NCBI GenBank assembly: GCA_016867235.1 | Contig: VGJY01000030.1 | Coordinates: 1-33,625 of the forward strand | Reading direction: 5' to 3' | Source: Candidatus Tanganyikabacteria bacterium | GTDB taxonomy: Bacteria; Cyanobacteriota; Sericytochromatia; S15B-MN24; VGJW01 | Length of the DNA: 33,625 bases | Shown: piece after piece, positions 1-7,119 of the stretch | Position numbering within the stretch: the first letter of the stretch is position 1 | Layout of the letters: each line of letters opens with the position of its first letter | The notes under the pieces: generated by a model | The model's database searches: none | What the model saw: only the letters and a program-made list of their open reading frames with translations | What the model was told of the DNA's origin: nothing | Program-made: the position numbers and the translations under genes

Positions 1-1204
1 CGCGACCCGGCAGGTCCGGACCGGGCCCGGCCGGCCGGCCGAGCAGGGCGGCGAGCGTGGCGTCCCAGGTGACCTGCGCCACCCGTTCGCGGGCGTTCGA
101 GCCCATCCGCGCTGCCTCGCCGGGGTTGTCGGCGAAGTAGCGGATCCGCTCGGCGAGTGGCCCTGGCTGCGGCGCCACCGAGTACCCCGTCTCGCCGTCC
201 ACCACGAACTCGTTGGGCCCGCCGGCGTCGGACGTGGTGAGCACGGGCTTGCCCGCCCGCATCGCCTCGATCGTGATGAGGCCGTAATCCTCCTGGTAGG
301 GCACGAATGCGACGGCCAGGGCGCCCGCGTACAGGTCGGCCAGCCGCAGGTCGGGCGTGTAACCGAGGAAGCGGATGCGGGAATCTCCTGCGGCCAGGCG
401 CCGCAACTCGGGTTCTTGCGGGCCGGTCCCGGCGACCACCAGATCGATGTCGCGATCGACCTCCCGCATGGCTTCGACCAGCAAACCCACTCGCTTGGGG
501 CCGTCGAGGCGGCTCACCGACAGGATGTACGGCTCGCCGCCGACCGCGGGAGCGCCACCGCCCGGCGTCAGAAACGACGGGTGGTGGGCCACCGTCACGC
601 TGGCTCCGGCCGGGAAGTACTCCTTGCGCTGGGCCACGGTGCGCGAGATCGCCAGGAAGCGCTTGACCCCGCCGTCGTTCATCGCCCGATCGTCGAGGAA
701 CATCAGGATCTTGCGGATGAACGGTCCGGGAAACCTGAACACGTCGGCGGGCACCGAGGCGGCTTCCGCCCGCAGGCCGGCCAGGGCTGCGAATGCCCGC
801 TCTATCCCGTCTTTGCCGCGCAACCGCGCGTCCTCGACGACGTCCAGCACCCGCCTGACCGCGGGAAGGTCGCTCGAAAACGCCGTCGGCTCCCCGCAAA
901 ACGAGTACGTGTCGTAGAGGCCGCGCAGGCGATGCTGCACGTAGCAGACATGGTTCGGGTGCCGCACCATCCACGCCGGGTACTTGGTGGTGATCACCAG
1001 GTCGAAGTGCGACACGTCCAGCCGGAAGAACTGCTCGTAGGAAGCCAGCAGCGACCAGAAGTCGTGCTCCCGGCTCGGGAGCTTGAGCAGTTCGCAATGG
1101 GTATCGGGCAGGCGGGCGATGTGGTGCTGCAGGCCGGCCAGCAGGTTCTCGACCCCGCCCACGACGTACGGGACGGGGCTTGGACCCACCAGACAGACGT
1201 TCAC
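1..1204 (-). CDS. Glycosyltransferase family 4 (3' end outside the window)
   Basis: A retaining GT-B fold glycosyltransferase that probably adds a sugar to the exported polysaccharide in the cytoplasm. The visible part is about 401 residues, so only the C-terminal tail is missing. The start is a GTG at 1204 that overlaps the TGA of the upstream gene as GTGA. The N-terminus shows VGGVENLLAGL, the usual glycine-rich donor-domain entry. The C-terminal half has YILSVSRLDGPKR, then the EDYGLITIEAM motif that holds the E-x7-E nucleotide-sugar contacts, and SDAGGPNEFV. It is the last visible gene of a six-gene minus-strand operon behind the wzm/wzt exporter. Donor sugar and linkage cannot be told from sequence. 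The family assignment is firm; the role in this glycan is inferred from context. Confidence 0.88.
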   Translation of the reverse strand, partial: MNVCLVGPSPVPYVVGGVENLLAGLQHHIARLPDTHCELLKLPSREHDFWSLLASYEQFFRLDVSHFDLVITTKYPAWMVRHPNHVCYVQHRLRGLYDTYSFCGEPTAFSSDLPAVRRVLDVVEDARLRGKDGIERAFAALAGLRAEAASVPADVFRFPGPFIRKILMFLDDRAMNDGGVKRFLAISRTVAQRKEYFPAGASVTVAHHPSFLTPGGGAPAVGGEPYILSVSRLDGPKRVGLLVEAMREVDRDIDLVVAGTGPQEPELRRLAAGDSRIRFLGYTPDLRLADLYAGALAVAFVPYQEDYGLITIEAMRAGKPVLTTSDAGGPNEFVVDGETGYSVAPQPGPLAERIRYFADNPGEAARMGSNARERVAQVTWDATLAALLGRPAGPGPDLPGR

Positions 1205-2412
1205 GCGCAGACCTCGGCCAGCTTGCTCGAAAGCTGCGACACGGCCCGATCCCAGGTAAACGTCCGGGCCTTCTCTCGGCCCCGCAGGCCCATCTCGCGG
1301 GCGAGGCCGCGGTCGGCAAACCGCGAGACGGCCTCGGCGATGGCCTTGCCGGTCGGTTCGACCAGGAAGCCGTCGACGCCGTCGGCGATGAGTTCGGCGT
1401 AGCCGCCGCCGTCCACGCAAGCCACGACGGGCTTGCCGAAGGCGAATGCCTCGATGCAGGTCAGCCCGAAATCCTCTTCGTAGGCCGGGCACACCACGCA
1501 CGCGGCGTTCGCGAACTCGCGAACAAGGGCGGCGCGGCCCAGGCGGCCGGTAAACGCGATGTTGCTGTCGAGCCCGCGCGCCGCGAGAGCGCGCTCTAGC
1601 CCGGTCACATCCAGGTCATCGGCCTCGAAGCAGAGCCGTTGCCAGAGATCGGCGTCGTCGGGTTCGGGCCCGCCGGAGGCGTGATCGTGGGTCAGCAGCA
1701 CGTCGATGCGCCGCAATGCCTCGGAGCGTCCGCCGGCGCCCACCACCCGGCCCCGCAGGCCCGAAACGTGCTTCATCGCGTGCACGAAGAGTTCGGGGCG
1801 CTTGGGAAACTCGTGCCGCCCCACGCACAGCGCATCCTCGTAGGCAATCGGCCCTGAGTACCCGAGGTAGTCGTCGTCGAGGCCGGCATAGAGCACCGCG
1901 ACGTTGGCTTCGAGGCCGTTGAACTGGCGCAGGCGCCAGCGCGTGCGCTCGGAGTTGGCGAGAATCTGCAGGTCGGGCGTCAGGTACGCGCGGTCTATCT
2001 CGCGCACTATTTCGGCTCCGAGGCGCAAGAGGTCGGGCGGGTACTGGCCGCACCGCGCCGCGACACCCTCCAGGTCGTAGCAGACCTTCAGGTGGTGAAA
2101 GAAAAGGTTGAGGTGCCTGGGGTGGCGCACCGCATACGACGGCGGCTGGGTGCTGAGGACGGCGTCGAAGCTCGACAGATCCAGATCCTCGAACGCCAGG
2201 GCCAGGCCGGCGTGATTGAAGAATTCGGGGAACTGGCGCCAGATGGGCTCGGGGACGGCAACCGGCAGCCGCGCGGCGGGATCGCCGGTGGCGTCCACGT
2301 GGACGTAGGCGACGTCGTGCCCGGCTCCGCGCAGGCCGTCGGCCAGCCGATCCAGCACGCCCTCGCAACCGCCTGCAATGCGGTAGTCCGGCTTGGCGAT
2401 CGCCAGGTTCAT
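1201..2412 (-). CDS. Glycosyltransferase family 4
   Basis: A 403-residue GT-B glycosyltransferase. The start is ATG at 2412, giving the N-terminus MNLAIAKPDYRIAGGCEGVL; the reading frame stays open upstream to 2577, but that part is the coding shadow of the small gene 2409-2792. The ATG overlaps the TGA of that gene as ATGA, and its own stop overlaps the next gene as GTGA, so translation is coupled on both sides. The C-terminal domain has ALCVGRHEFPKRPELF, CPAYEEDFGLTCIEAFAFGKP (E-x7-E) and CVDGGGYAEL. A charged insert around residues 238-275, including a THDHASGGPEPDD stretch, sits between the two donor-site blocks and is unusual. Substrate is unknown. Confidence 0.9.
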   Translation of the reverse strand: MNLAIAKPDYRIAGGCEGVLDRLADGLRGAGHDVAYVHVDATGDPAARLPVAVPEPIWRQFPEFFNHAGLALAFEDLDLSSFDAVLSTQPPSYAVRHPRHLNLFFHHLKVCYDLEGVAARCGQYPPDLLRLGAEIVREIDRAYLTPDLQILANSERTRWRLRQFNGLEANVAVLYAGLDDDYLGYSGPIAYEDALCVGRHEFPKRPELFVHAMKHVSGLRGRVVGAGGRSEALRRIDVLLTHDHASGGPEPDDADLWQRLCFEADDLDVTGLERALAARGLDSNIAFTGRLGRAALVREFANAACVVCPAYEEDFGLTCIEAFAFGKPVVACVDGGGYAELIADGVDGFLVEPTGKAIAEAVSRFADRGLAREMGLRGREKARTFTWDRAVSQLSSKLAEVCA

Positions 2413-2792
2413 GAATCGGGCCGCGCCGCCTTCGCCTCGAGGGCCGCGAGACGCCGCTCCAGGTCGCGATTCTCGGCGGCCAGGGCGTCCCGGTCGGCCA
2501 GCAGGCCCGCAAGCAGGGCGGCAGAGGCGGCGTTGACGTCGCTCTGCTGCCGCACGATGGGCCCCATGAGCTTCCACAGGGCGCGCCGCACGAGCATCAC
2601 GACCCGCCCCACGCGCTTGCGGTGCGAGACCGGGATCGCCACGTCGGTCAGGCGGCCCAGGTGCTGGATCTGCTTGAGGTGCACGCCGTCCATGGCGAAA
2701 TCGGCCGGCGTCCGGGTGGCGGGTGGCAGGTCGCCCCGCCGGCGCCGGAACTCCTCGCGAATGCGCTCCATCACGACGGAAGCGTCGGTCAC
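2409..2792 (-). CDS. Small coiled-coil protein of the glycan operon
   Basis: A 127-residue protein of unknown function. The start is GTG at 2792, overlapping the methyltransferase stop as GTGA; the stop overlaps the next ATG as ATGA. The N-terminal half is basic and contains VMERIREEFRRRRGDLPPAT and a conserved-looking core, SHRKRVGRVVMLVRRALWKL, that reads as an amphipathic or membrane-skimming helix. The last 45 residues (ALLAGLLADRDALAAENRDL and on to LAALEAK) form a heptad-like coiled coil. There is no signal peptide and no enzyme motif. Its fixed position between a coiled-coil methyltransferase and a glycosyltransferase suggests a scaffold or chain-length partner, but this is inference from context only. 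Confidence 0.75.
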   Translation of the reverse strand: MTDASVVMERIREEFRRRRGDLPPATRTPADFAMDGVHLKQIQHLGRLTDVAIPVSHRKRVGRVVMLVRRALWKLMGPIVRQQSDVNAASAALLAGLLADRDALAAENRDLERRLAALEAKAARPDS

Positions 2793-4021
2793 AAGGTCCC
2801 TCCGGCAGGTATGCGCCCGATCAGCGCGTAGTCCATGTAGCGATCGGTGCCTTCGGCCTGGGCGACGCGCGTGACCAGCGGATCCGGGCGGTCGCCCAGG
2901 GGCGAGGTGTATCGAAACTCGACGTCCCCAAACCCGGCCTCCTCGGCCATGAAGCGGAACAACTCGGGGTGGACGGGCCGCACGTGCGTCGGGTCGATGT
3001 AGAAGTTGGCCAGGGCCACCGGGCAGACGGGGTTGGGCGTCTCGGCCACGACCGCCCCGCCGGGGCGGATCTTCGCGGCGCAGAGCTCCAGCAGGCCCTG
3101 CAACGCGGCCGGGCTCATGTGCTCGACGACCTGGCCGAGGAAGACCCCGCCCAGCGAATCGTCGGCCAGGCCAGCCAGGTAGTCGTGGGCCATGCCGTGC
3201 ACCACATCCAGGCCCAGGTCGCGACAGTGCGCGACCATGTCGGATTCGGAGTCCACGCCTCGGTGGGCGATACCGGCGTCCCGCAAGGCTTCGAGGAACT
3301 CGCCGCGCCCGAATCCGACATCGAGGACCGGCCCCCCGGCCGCAAAGTAGGCCACGTAAGGCTCGTGCCGCCGGCGGATCTCGTCGCGCGGCCCCCGGAA
3401 GCGGGCCTCGAACTTGAAATAGTCGAAGGCCGGAATCATCCCGGCTGGTTCCGCGGCAGCGGCAGGAGCCAGCGCCGGCTGAGCCTGCGGGCGCTCTCGG
3501 CGTTCCAGGCGTTCGAGCCGCAACAGCAGGCCGGCCGCGTCGAGGGCGGCCAATCGCTCGAACTGGCGGCCTTCCGCCGCGGCGCGCGCCTCGGCTTTGG
3601 CGAGGACGTCGCGCAAGAGCGTGACCTCGGCGGTCAACCGGGCGATATCGTCCCGGAACTCCTGGTGGTCCTGGTGCTTGCGGTCTCGCTCGGTCTGGAA
3701 ATCCTGCCACCGCCGCTCCAGATCGTGCCGCAACCCCTCCAGGCGCACGGCCTGCGCGTCCAGTTCCGCCCGATCGCCCTTGCCGTCCGCGAGGGCGCGA
3801 AGGCCTTCCTCGACGGCCGACAGCGCCGCGACCAGGCTCCAGTTGAGGTCGGCCTGCATGTCCAGGGGCGGCCCGAGGCCCTTGCGGAACGCCCAGCGCA
3901 AGCTGCCCTTGAGCAACCCGGCCGGCCCCGCCGGCCCGGCCTGGATGGCGCGGATGTCCCAGGTCCGCTGGAGGTGCTGGATCCGGGAACCCAGGTCGGG
4001 AAACGGTTGCGAATCAGCCAT
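2789..4021 (-). CDS. SAM-dependent methyltransferase with N-terminal coiled coil
   Basis: A class I methyltransferase of about 410 residues. Residues about 65-180 are charged and helical, a predicted coiled coil (for example LRHDLERRWQDFQTERDRK). The Rossmann domain starts near residue 230 with the SAM-binding motif I PVLDVGFGRGEFLEAL, then an acidic residue after beta 2 (HRGVDSESD) and FLGQVVEHM, typical of glycan and ubiquinone-type methyltransferases. ATG 4021 is chosen; GTG 4030 is an alternative only nine bases upstream. The gene overlaps the wzt stop by 8 bp and the next gene by GTGA. In O-antigen ABC pathways a coiled-coil methyltransferase (WbdD-like) can cap the chain and set its length. 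Here no kinase domain is visible, so only methyl capping or decoration can be inferred. Confidence 0.88.
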   Translation of the reverse strand: MADSQPFPDLGSRIQHLQRTWDIRAIQAGPAGPAGLLKGSLRWAFRKGLGPPLDMQADLNWSLVAALSAVEEGLRALADGKGDRAELDAQAVRLEGLRHDLERRWQDFQTERDRKHQDHQEFRDDIARLTAEVTLLRDVLAKAEARAAAEGRQFERLAALDAAGLLLRLERLERRERPQAQPALAPAAAAEPAGMIPAFDYFKFEARFRGPRDEIRRRHEPYVAYFAAGGPVLDVGFGRGEFLEALRDAGIAHRGVDSESDMVAHCRDLGLDVVHGMAHDYLAGLADDSLGGVFLGQVVEHMSPAALQGLLELCAAKIRPGGAVVAETPNPVCPVALANFYIDPTHVRPVHPELFRFMAEEAGFGDVEFRYTSPLGDRPDPLVTRVAQAEGTDRYMDYALIGRIPAGGTL

Positions 4022-5240
4022 GTGCTTCACGGAGGGAGCGCACGTCGAGGGCGGCGTGCAGGTTGACCAGGCCCTCGAACGTCGAATCGCCCAAAACCTT
4101 AAAGAAAACCGCGTCGTCGATCCAGTCGCAGCTCAGGCCGTCGGCGCTGTGGATCGCAGCCGTGATCGCGTAGTCGGCCGGCCCGAGGTGGCAGCGCGCC
4201 CGGAAGATCGCCTCGAATTCGTCGCCGGGCTCGCAAGCCGGCAGGCTGTGGCCGAGCAGTTCGGTGTTGGTCCCGTAGAAGTCCAATCCCAGGCGGTTGC
4301 GAAGCATGAAGCCAATCACCGGACGCGCGAGCGGCCGGACGGCGCGTGCCCGGACGCGCACCGCGAGATCGCCCCCGGTCGGGACCATCTCGGCCCGGTG
4401 CCCGTCGGCGTCCAGCACCGCCACTTCGAGCAAGGTCGCGTCGCCGTTGCCGTGGCGGAAGGATCCGCGGTCGGGAGCGGCGTGCCCCGCGCCATCCTGG
4501 CGTTCCTCCTCGGCCATGACCAGCGCCTGGTACTGGTTGATCACGCCATACGGTTCGCCCTCGGCCACCAGGCGCCCGCGTTCGAGCAGCATGACGCGGT
4601 CGCACAGGGACTTGACCGCCGACAGGTCGTGGGACACGAATAGGATCGTGACGCCTTGTGCCTGCAACTCCTTGATCCGGCGGATGCAGCGGTACTGGAA
4701 GACCGCGTCGCCGACGGCCAGGGCCTCGTCGATCAGCAGGATGTCGGGATCCACGTTGATCGCGGTCGCGAAGGCCAGCCTGACGTACATTCCGCTCGAG
4801 TAGGTCTTGACCGGCTGATCGATGAAGTCGCCGATCTCGGCGAAGGCGGCGATCCGATCGAAGCGCTGCGTCATGGCTTCGCGGCCGATGCCCATGATGG
4901 CGCCGTTGAGGAACACGTTTTCTCGGCCGGTGAACTCGGGATTGAAGCCCGCGCCCAGTTCCAGCAGGGCTGATACGCGGCCGCCGATGGCGACCGTTCC
5001 CCCGGTCGGGTTCAGCGTGCCGGCCAGGATCTGCAGCAGCGTGCTCTTGCCCGACCCGTTGCGGCCGATCACCCCCACCGTGCGCCCGCGGGGAATCTCG
5101 AAGCTGACGCCGTCGAGGGCCCGGAAGTCGCGGTAGAAGGTCCGGCGCCCGCGAAAGGCCATCTGCAGCAGCCGATCGACGGGCCGGTCATACAGCTCGT
5201 AGCGCTTGGCGAGGTCGGCGACGGCGATCGCGGCATCCAT
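4014..5240 (-). CDS. wzt: Polysaccharide ABC exporter, ATP-binding subunit (Wzt-like)
   Basis: A 408-residue ATPase that powers export of lipid-linked polysaccharide with the permease next to it. Walker A is GRNGSGKST (about residues 59-67), the signature is YSSGM (147-151), Walker B is DILLIDE (166-172) and the H-loop is FVSHD. The family hallmark LELGAGFNPEFTGREN is present at about 92-107. Residues about 270-408 form a separate beta-rich domain (RNRLGLDFYGTNTELLG, then AITAAIHS), matching the Wzt C-terminal carbohydrate-binding domain that recognises the capped chain end. The ATG at 5240 overlaps the permease stop as TAATG. An open frame extends upstream to 6182, but only as a shadow of the permease. 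Confidence 0.95.
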   Translation of the reverse strand: MDAAIAVADLAKRYELYDRPVDRLLQMAFRGRRTFYRDFRALDGVSFEIPRGRTVGVIGRNGSGKSTLLQILAGTLNPTGGTVAIGGRVSALLELGAGFNPEFTGRENVFLNGAIMGIGREAMTQRFDRIAAFAEIGDFIDQPVKTYSSGMYVRLAFATAINVDPDILLIDEALAVGDAVFQYRCIRRIKELQAQGVTILFVSHDLSAVKSLCDRVMLLERGRLVAEGEPYGVINQYQALVMAEEERQDGAGHAAPDRGSFRHGNGDATLLEVAVLDADGHRAEMVPTGGDLAVRVRARAVRPLARPVIGFMLRNRLGLDFYGTNTELLGHSLPACEPGDEFEAIFRARCHLGPADYAITAAIHSADGLSCDWIDDAVFFKVLGDSTFEGLVNLHAALDVRSLREAHG

Positions 5241-6058
5241 TAGATTACGTCCGCGAAACCCTTCTTGGTCTTTGCGAACCAGGCGAAGCCGAGCAGGAAG
5301 ACGAATGCCCCGGCGGCGGTCTGGCCGAGCAGCGGCCAGATGGCCGGCAGACGGCCGTCGAGCAGGAGGTCGCGGTGCGCGCCGATCAGGACGGCCATGG
5401 GGTTCAGCAGGCCAAGCCAGCGGTACTCGGCGGGAATCATGGACTCGGGGTAGTAGATCGGGGTGAGGAACATCCAGGCCATGAGCACCAGACCGATGGC
5501 CTGGCCCACGTCGCGGACGTAGACTCCGAGGCTGGATACCCACCAGCCCAGGCCCACGGTCCACAGCAGTTGCGGCAGGATCAGCAGGGGCACCAGCAGC
5601 CAGAGCCACGTCGGCGTGATACCCCGGAGCATGATCGCCGGGAGCAGGATGGCCATGCCCACGGCCTGGGTGACGACCGCCGCAAGCGCCAGGTTGAGCG
5701 GCAGGATCTCGAGTGGGAAGATCACCTTCTTGACCAGGTTGACATTCTCGACGACGACGCCGGCGCTCCGGTTCAGGCCCTCGCTGAACGCCAGCCAGGG
5801 GAGCATCCCGCAAAACAGGTAGAGCGCGAAGCTCGCCGTGCTGGCGTCGGCGCCGAACTTGACCTTGAGGACCACCGAGAAGACGTAGGTGTAGAGCAGC
5901 AGCGTCAGGAGCGGGTGCAGCAGCGACCACAGCAGGCCCATCAAGGTCGCGCGGTAGCGCTGCGCCAGGTCGCGCCGGACCATCATGCCGATCAGTTCGC
6001 GATGGCGCCCGATCGCGGGGAGGGTGAGGGCGCTGCGCGCCAGGTGCCCGATAGCCAT
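5240..6058 (-). CDS. wzm: Polysaccharide ABC exporter, permease subunit (Wzm-like)
   Basis: An ABC-2 type integral membrane protein of 272 residues with about six hydrophobic segments, for example TLMGLLWSLLHPLLTLLLYT and GLVLMAWMFLTPIYYP. The segment ELIGMMVRRDLAQRYRATLMG is the usual amphipathic interface helix of O-antigen and teichoic acid exporters, and NLVKKVIFPLEILPL is the coupling-loop motif. It forms the channel with Wzt. It is the first gene of the minus-strand operon. Two starts are possible: ATG 6070 (four residues longer) and ATG 6058. The shorter one is preferred because a minus-strand TACCAT -10-like hexamer at 6069-6074 would include the 6070 codon and place transcription a few bases before 6058. 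Confidence 0.92.
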   Translation of the reverse strand: MAIGHLARSALTLPAIGRHRELIGMMVRRDLAQRYRATLMGLLWSLLHPLLTLLLYTYVFSVVLKVKFGADASTASFALYLFCGMLPWLAFSEGLNRSAGVVVENVNLVKKVIFPLEILPLNLALAAVVTQAVGMAILLPAIMLRGITPTWLWLLVPLLILPQLLWTVGLGWWVSSLGVYVRDVGQAIGLVLMAWMFLTPIYYPESMIPAEYRWLGLLNPMAVLIGAHRDLLLDGRLPAIWPLLGQTAAGAFVFLLGFAWFAKTKKGFADVI

Positions 6059-6068
6059 TGTCGATCCC

Positions 6069-6074
6069 ATGGTA
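6069..6074 (-). promoter_or_regulatory. Candidate -10 element for the exporter operon
   Basis: On the minus strand the hexamer reads TACCAT, ten bases before ATG 6058. No good -35 is seen. It faces a plus-strand TACCAT at 6120-6125, so the 74-base gap could be a divergent promoter pair. Weak evidence on its own. Confidence 0.35.
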
Positions 6075-6119
6075 CGGGATCGCGTGGCACCGGGCGGCCG
6101 ATCCCCGCGCGGACTCTGC

Positions 6120-6125
6120 TACCAT
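6120..6125 (+). promoter_or_regulatory. Candidate -10 element close to the GT2 start
   Basis: The hexamer TACCAT ends seven bases before ATG 6133, where no separate leader would fit. It matches the spacing seen before five other genes in the window and supports a leaderless transcript and the 6133 start rather than ATG 6124. Confidence 0.4.
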
Positions 6126-6132
6126 GAGGGCC

Positions 6133-7104
6133 ATGGACCCGGTCCTGTCGGTCGTCGTGCCGATCTTCAACGAAGAAGCCATCGTCCCCGAGCTTCACAG
6201 CCGCCTGACCTCGGCGCTGGGCGCCATCGGCGAGACCTACGAAGTTCTGCTCATCAACGACGGTTCGCGCGATCGATCTCTCGATCTGATGCGGGCGGCC
6301 GCGGCGGCGGATTCGCGGGTGCGGGTGGTGGATCTTAGCCGCAACTTCGGCCACCAGATCGCCATCACCGCCGGGATGGACTACGCCCGGGGAAAGGCCG
6401 TCGTCGTCATCGACGCCGACTTGCAGGATCCGCCGGAAGTCATCGCCAAGCTCGTCGCGCGCTGGCGCGAGGGCTATCAGGTCGTCTATGCCGTGCGCGA
6501 GCACCGGGTGGGCGAGACGGCGTTCAAGAAGGTGACCGCGGCGGCGTTCTATCGCCTGATCCGTCGCATCACCAACGTGGACATTCCGGTCGACACCGGC
6601 GATTTCCGCCTGATGGATCGCAGCGTGGTGGACGCGCTCAAGCGAATACGGGAGAAGCACCGCTTCGTGCGCGGCCTCGTGAGCTGGGTGGGCTTCCGCC
6701 AGACCGGCGTGACGTACGTCCGCCAGGAGCGCTTCGCCGGCGAGACGAAGTACCCGCTGCGCAAGATGCTCAAGTTCGCCTTCGACGGCATCACGAGCTT
6801 CTCGTTCGTGCCCCTGCAGATGGCGACCTACCTGGGATTCGCGGTATCCGGCCTGTCGTTCCTGGCGATTTGCTGGGTCCTGGTCGAGACGCTGGTATTC
6901 CACGAGACCGTGCAGGGCTGGTCGAGCCTGATGGTGGCGGTCCTGTTCCTGGGCGGCATCCAGCTCATGACCATCGGCCTGATCGGCGAGTACGTCGGCC
7001 GCATCTACGACGAGGTCAAGGGGCGGCCGCTCTACCTGGTGCGCGAGGAAGCGGGATCCGAGGCGCCGCGGTCGCACGAGCAAGCGTCCGCGAGTCTTTC
7101 GTAG
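6133..7104 (+). CDS. GT2 polyprenyl-phosphate glycosyltransferase (GtrB/DPM-like)
   Basis: A 323-residue membrane-anchored enzyme expected to move a sugar from a nucleotide donor to polyprenyl phosphate on the inner face of the membrane. The GT-A domain shows LSVVVPIFNEE at the N-terminus, LLINDGSRDRSL, the DADLQDPPE metal-binding motif and DTGDFRLMDR, all typical of the DPM1/GtrB/ArnC group. Two transmembrane helices follow near residues 235-260 and 270-295 (FAVSGLSFLAICWVL and LMVAVLFLGGIQLMTIGLIG), then the usual EYVGRIYDEVKGRPLY tail. Start choice: ATG 6133 follows a -10-like hexamer by seven bases; ATG 6124 would add three residues. It lies 15 bases before the flippase-like gene, consistent with one pathway. 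Confidence 0.92.
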   Translation: MDPVLSVVVPIFNEEAIVPELHSRLTSALGAIGETYEVLLINDGSRDRSLDLMRAAAAADSRVRVVDLSRNFGHQIAITAGMDYARGKAVVVIDADLQDPPEVIAKLVARWREGYQVVYAVREHRVGETAFKKVTAAAFYRLIRRITNVDIPVDTGDFRLMDRSVVDALKRIREKHRFVRGLVSWVGFRQTGVTYVRQERFAGETKYPLRKMLKFAFDGITSFSFVPLQMATYLGFAVSGLSFLAICWVLVETLVFHETVQGWSSLMVAVLFLGGIQLMTIGLIGEYVGRIYDEVKGRPLYLVREEAGSEAPRSHEQASASLS

Positions 7105-7119
7105 CCGGCGCGCCTGGCC

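Noticed and set aside
1201-4066. Long opposite-strand open frames under the minus-strand operon, such as 2723-4066 plus and 2092-2874 plus
   Set aside because: They are GC-rich coding shadows with no motifs; the minus-strand genes there have clear family motifs and coupled starts and stops.
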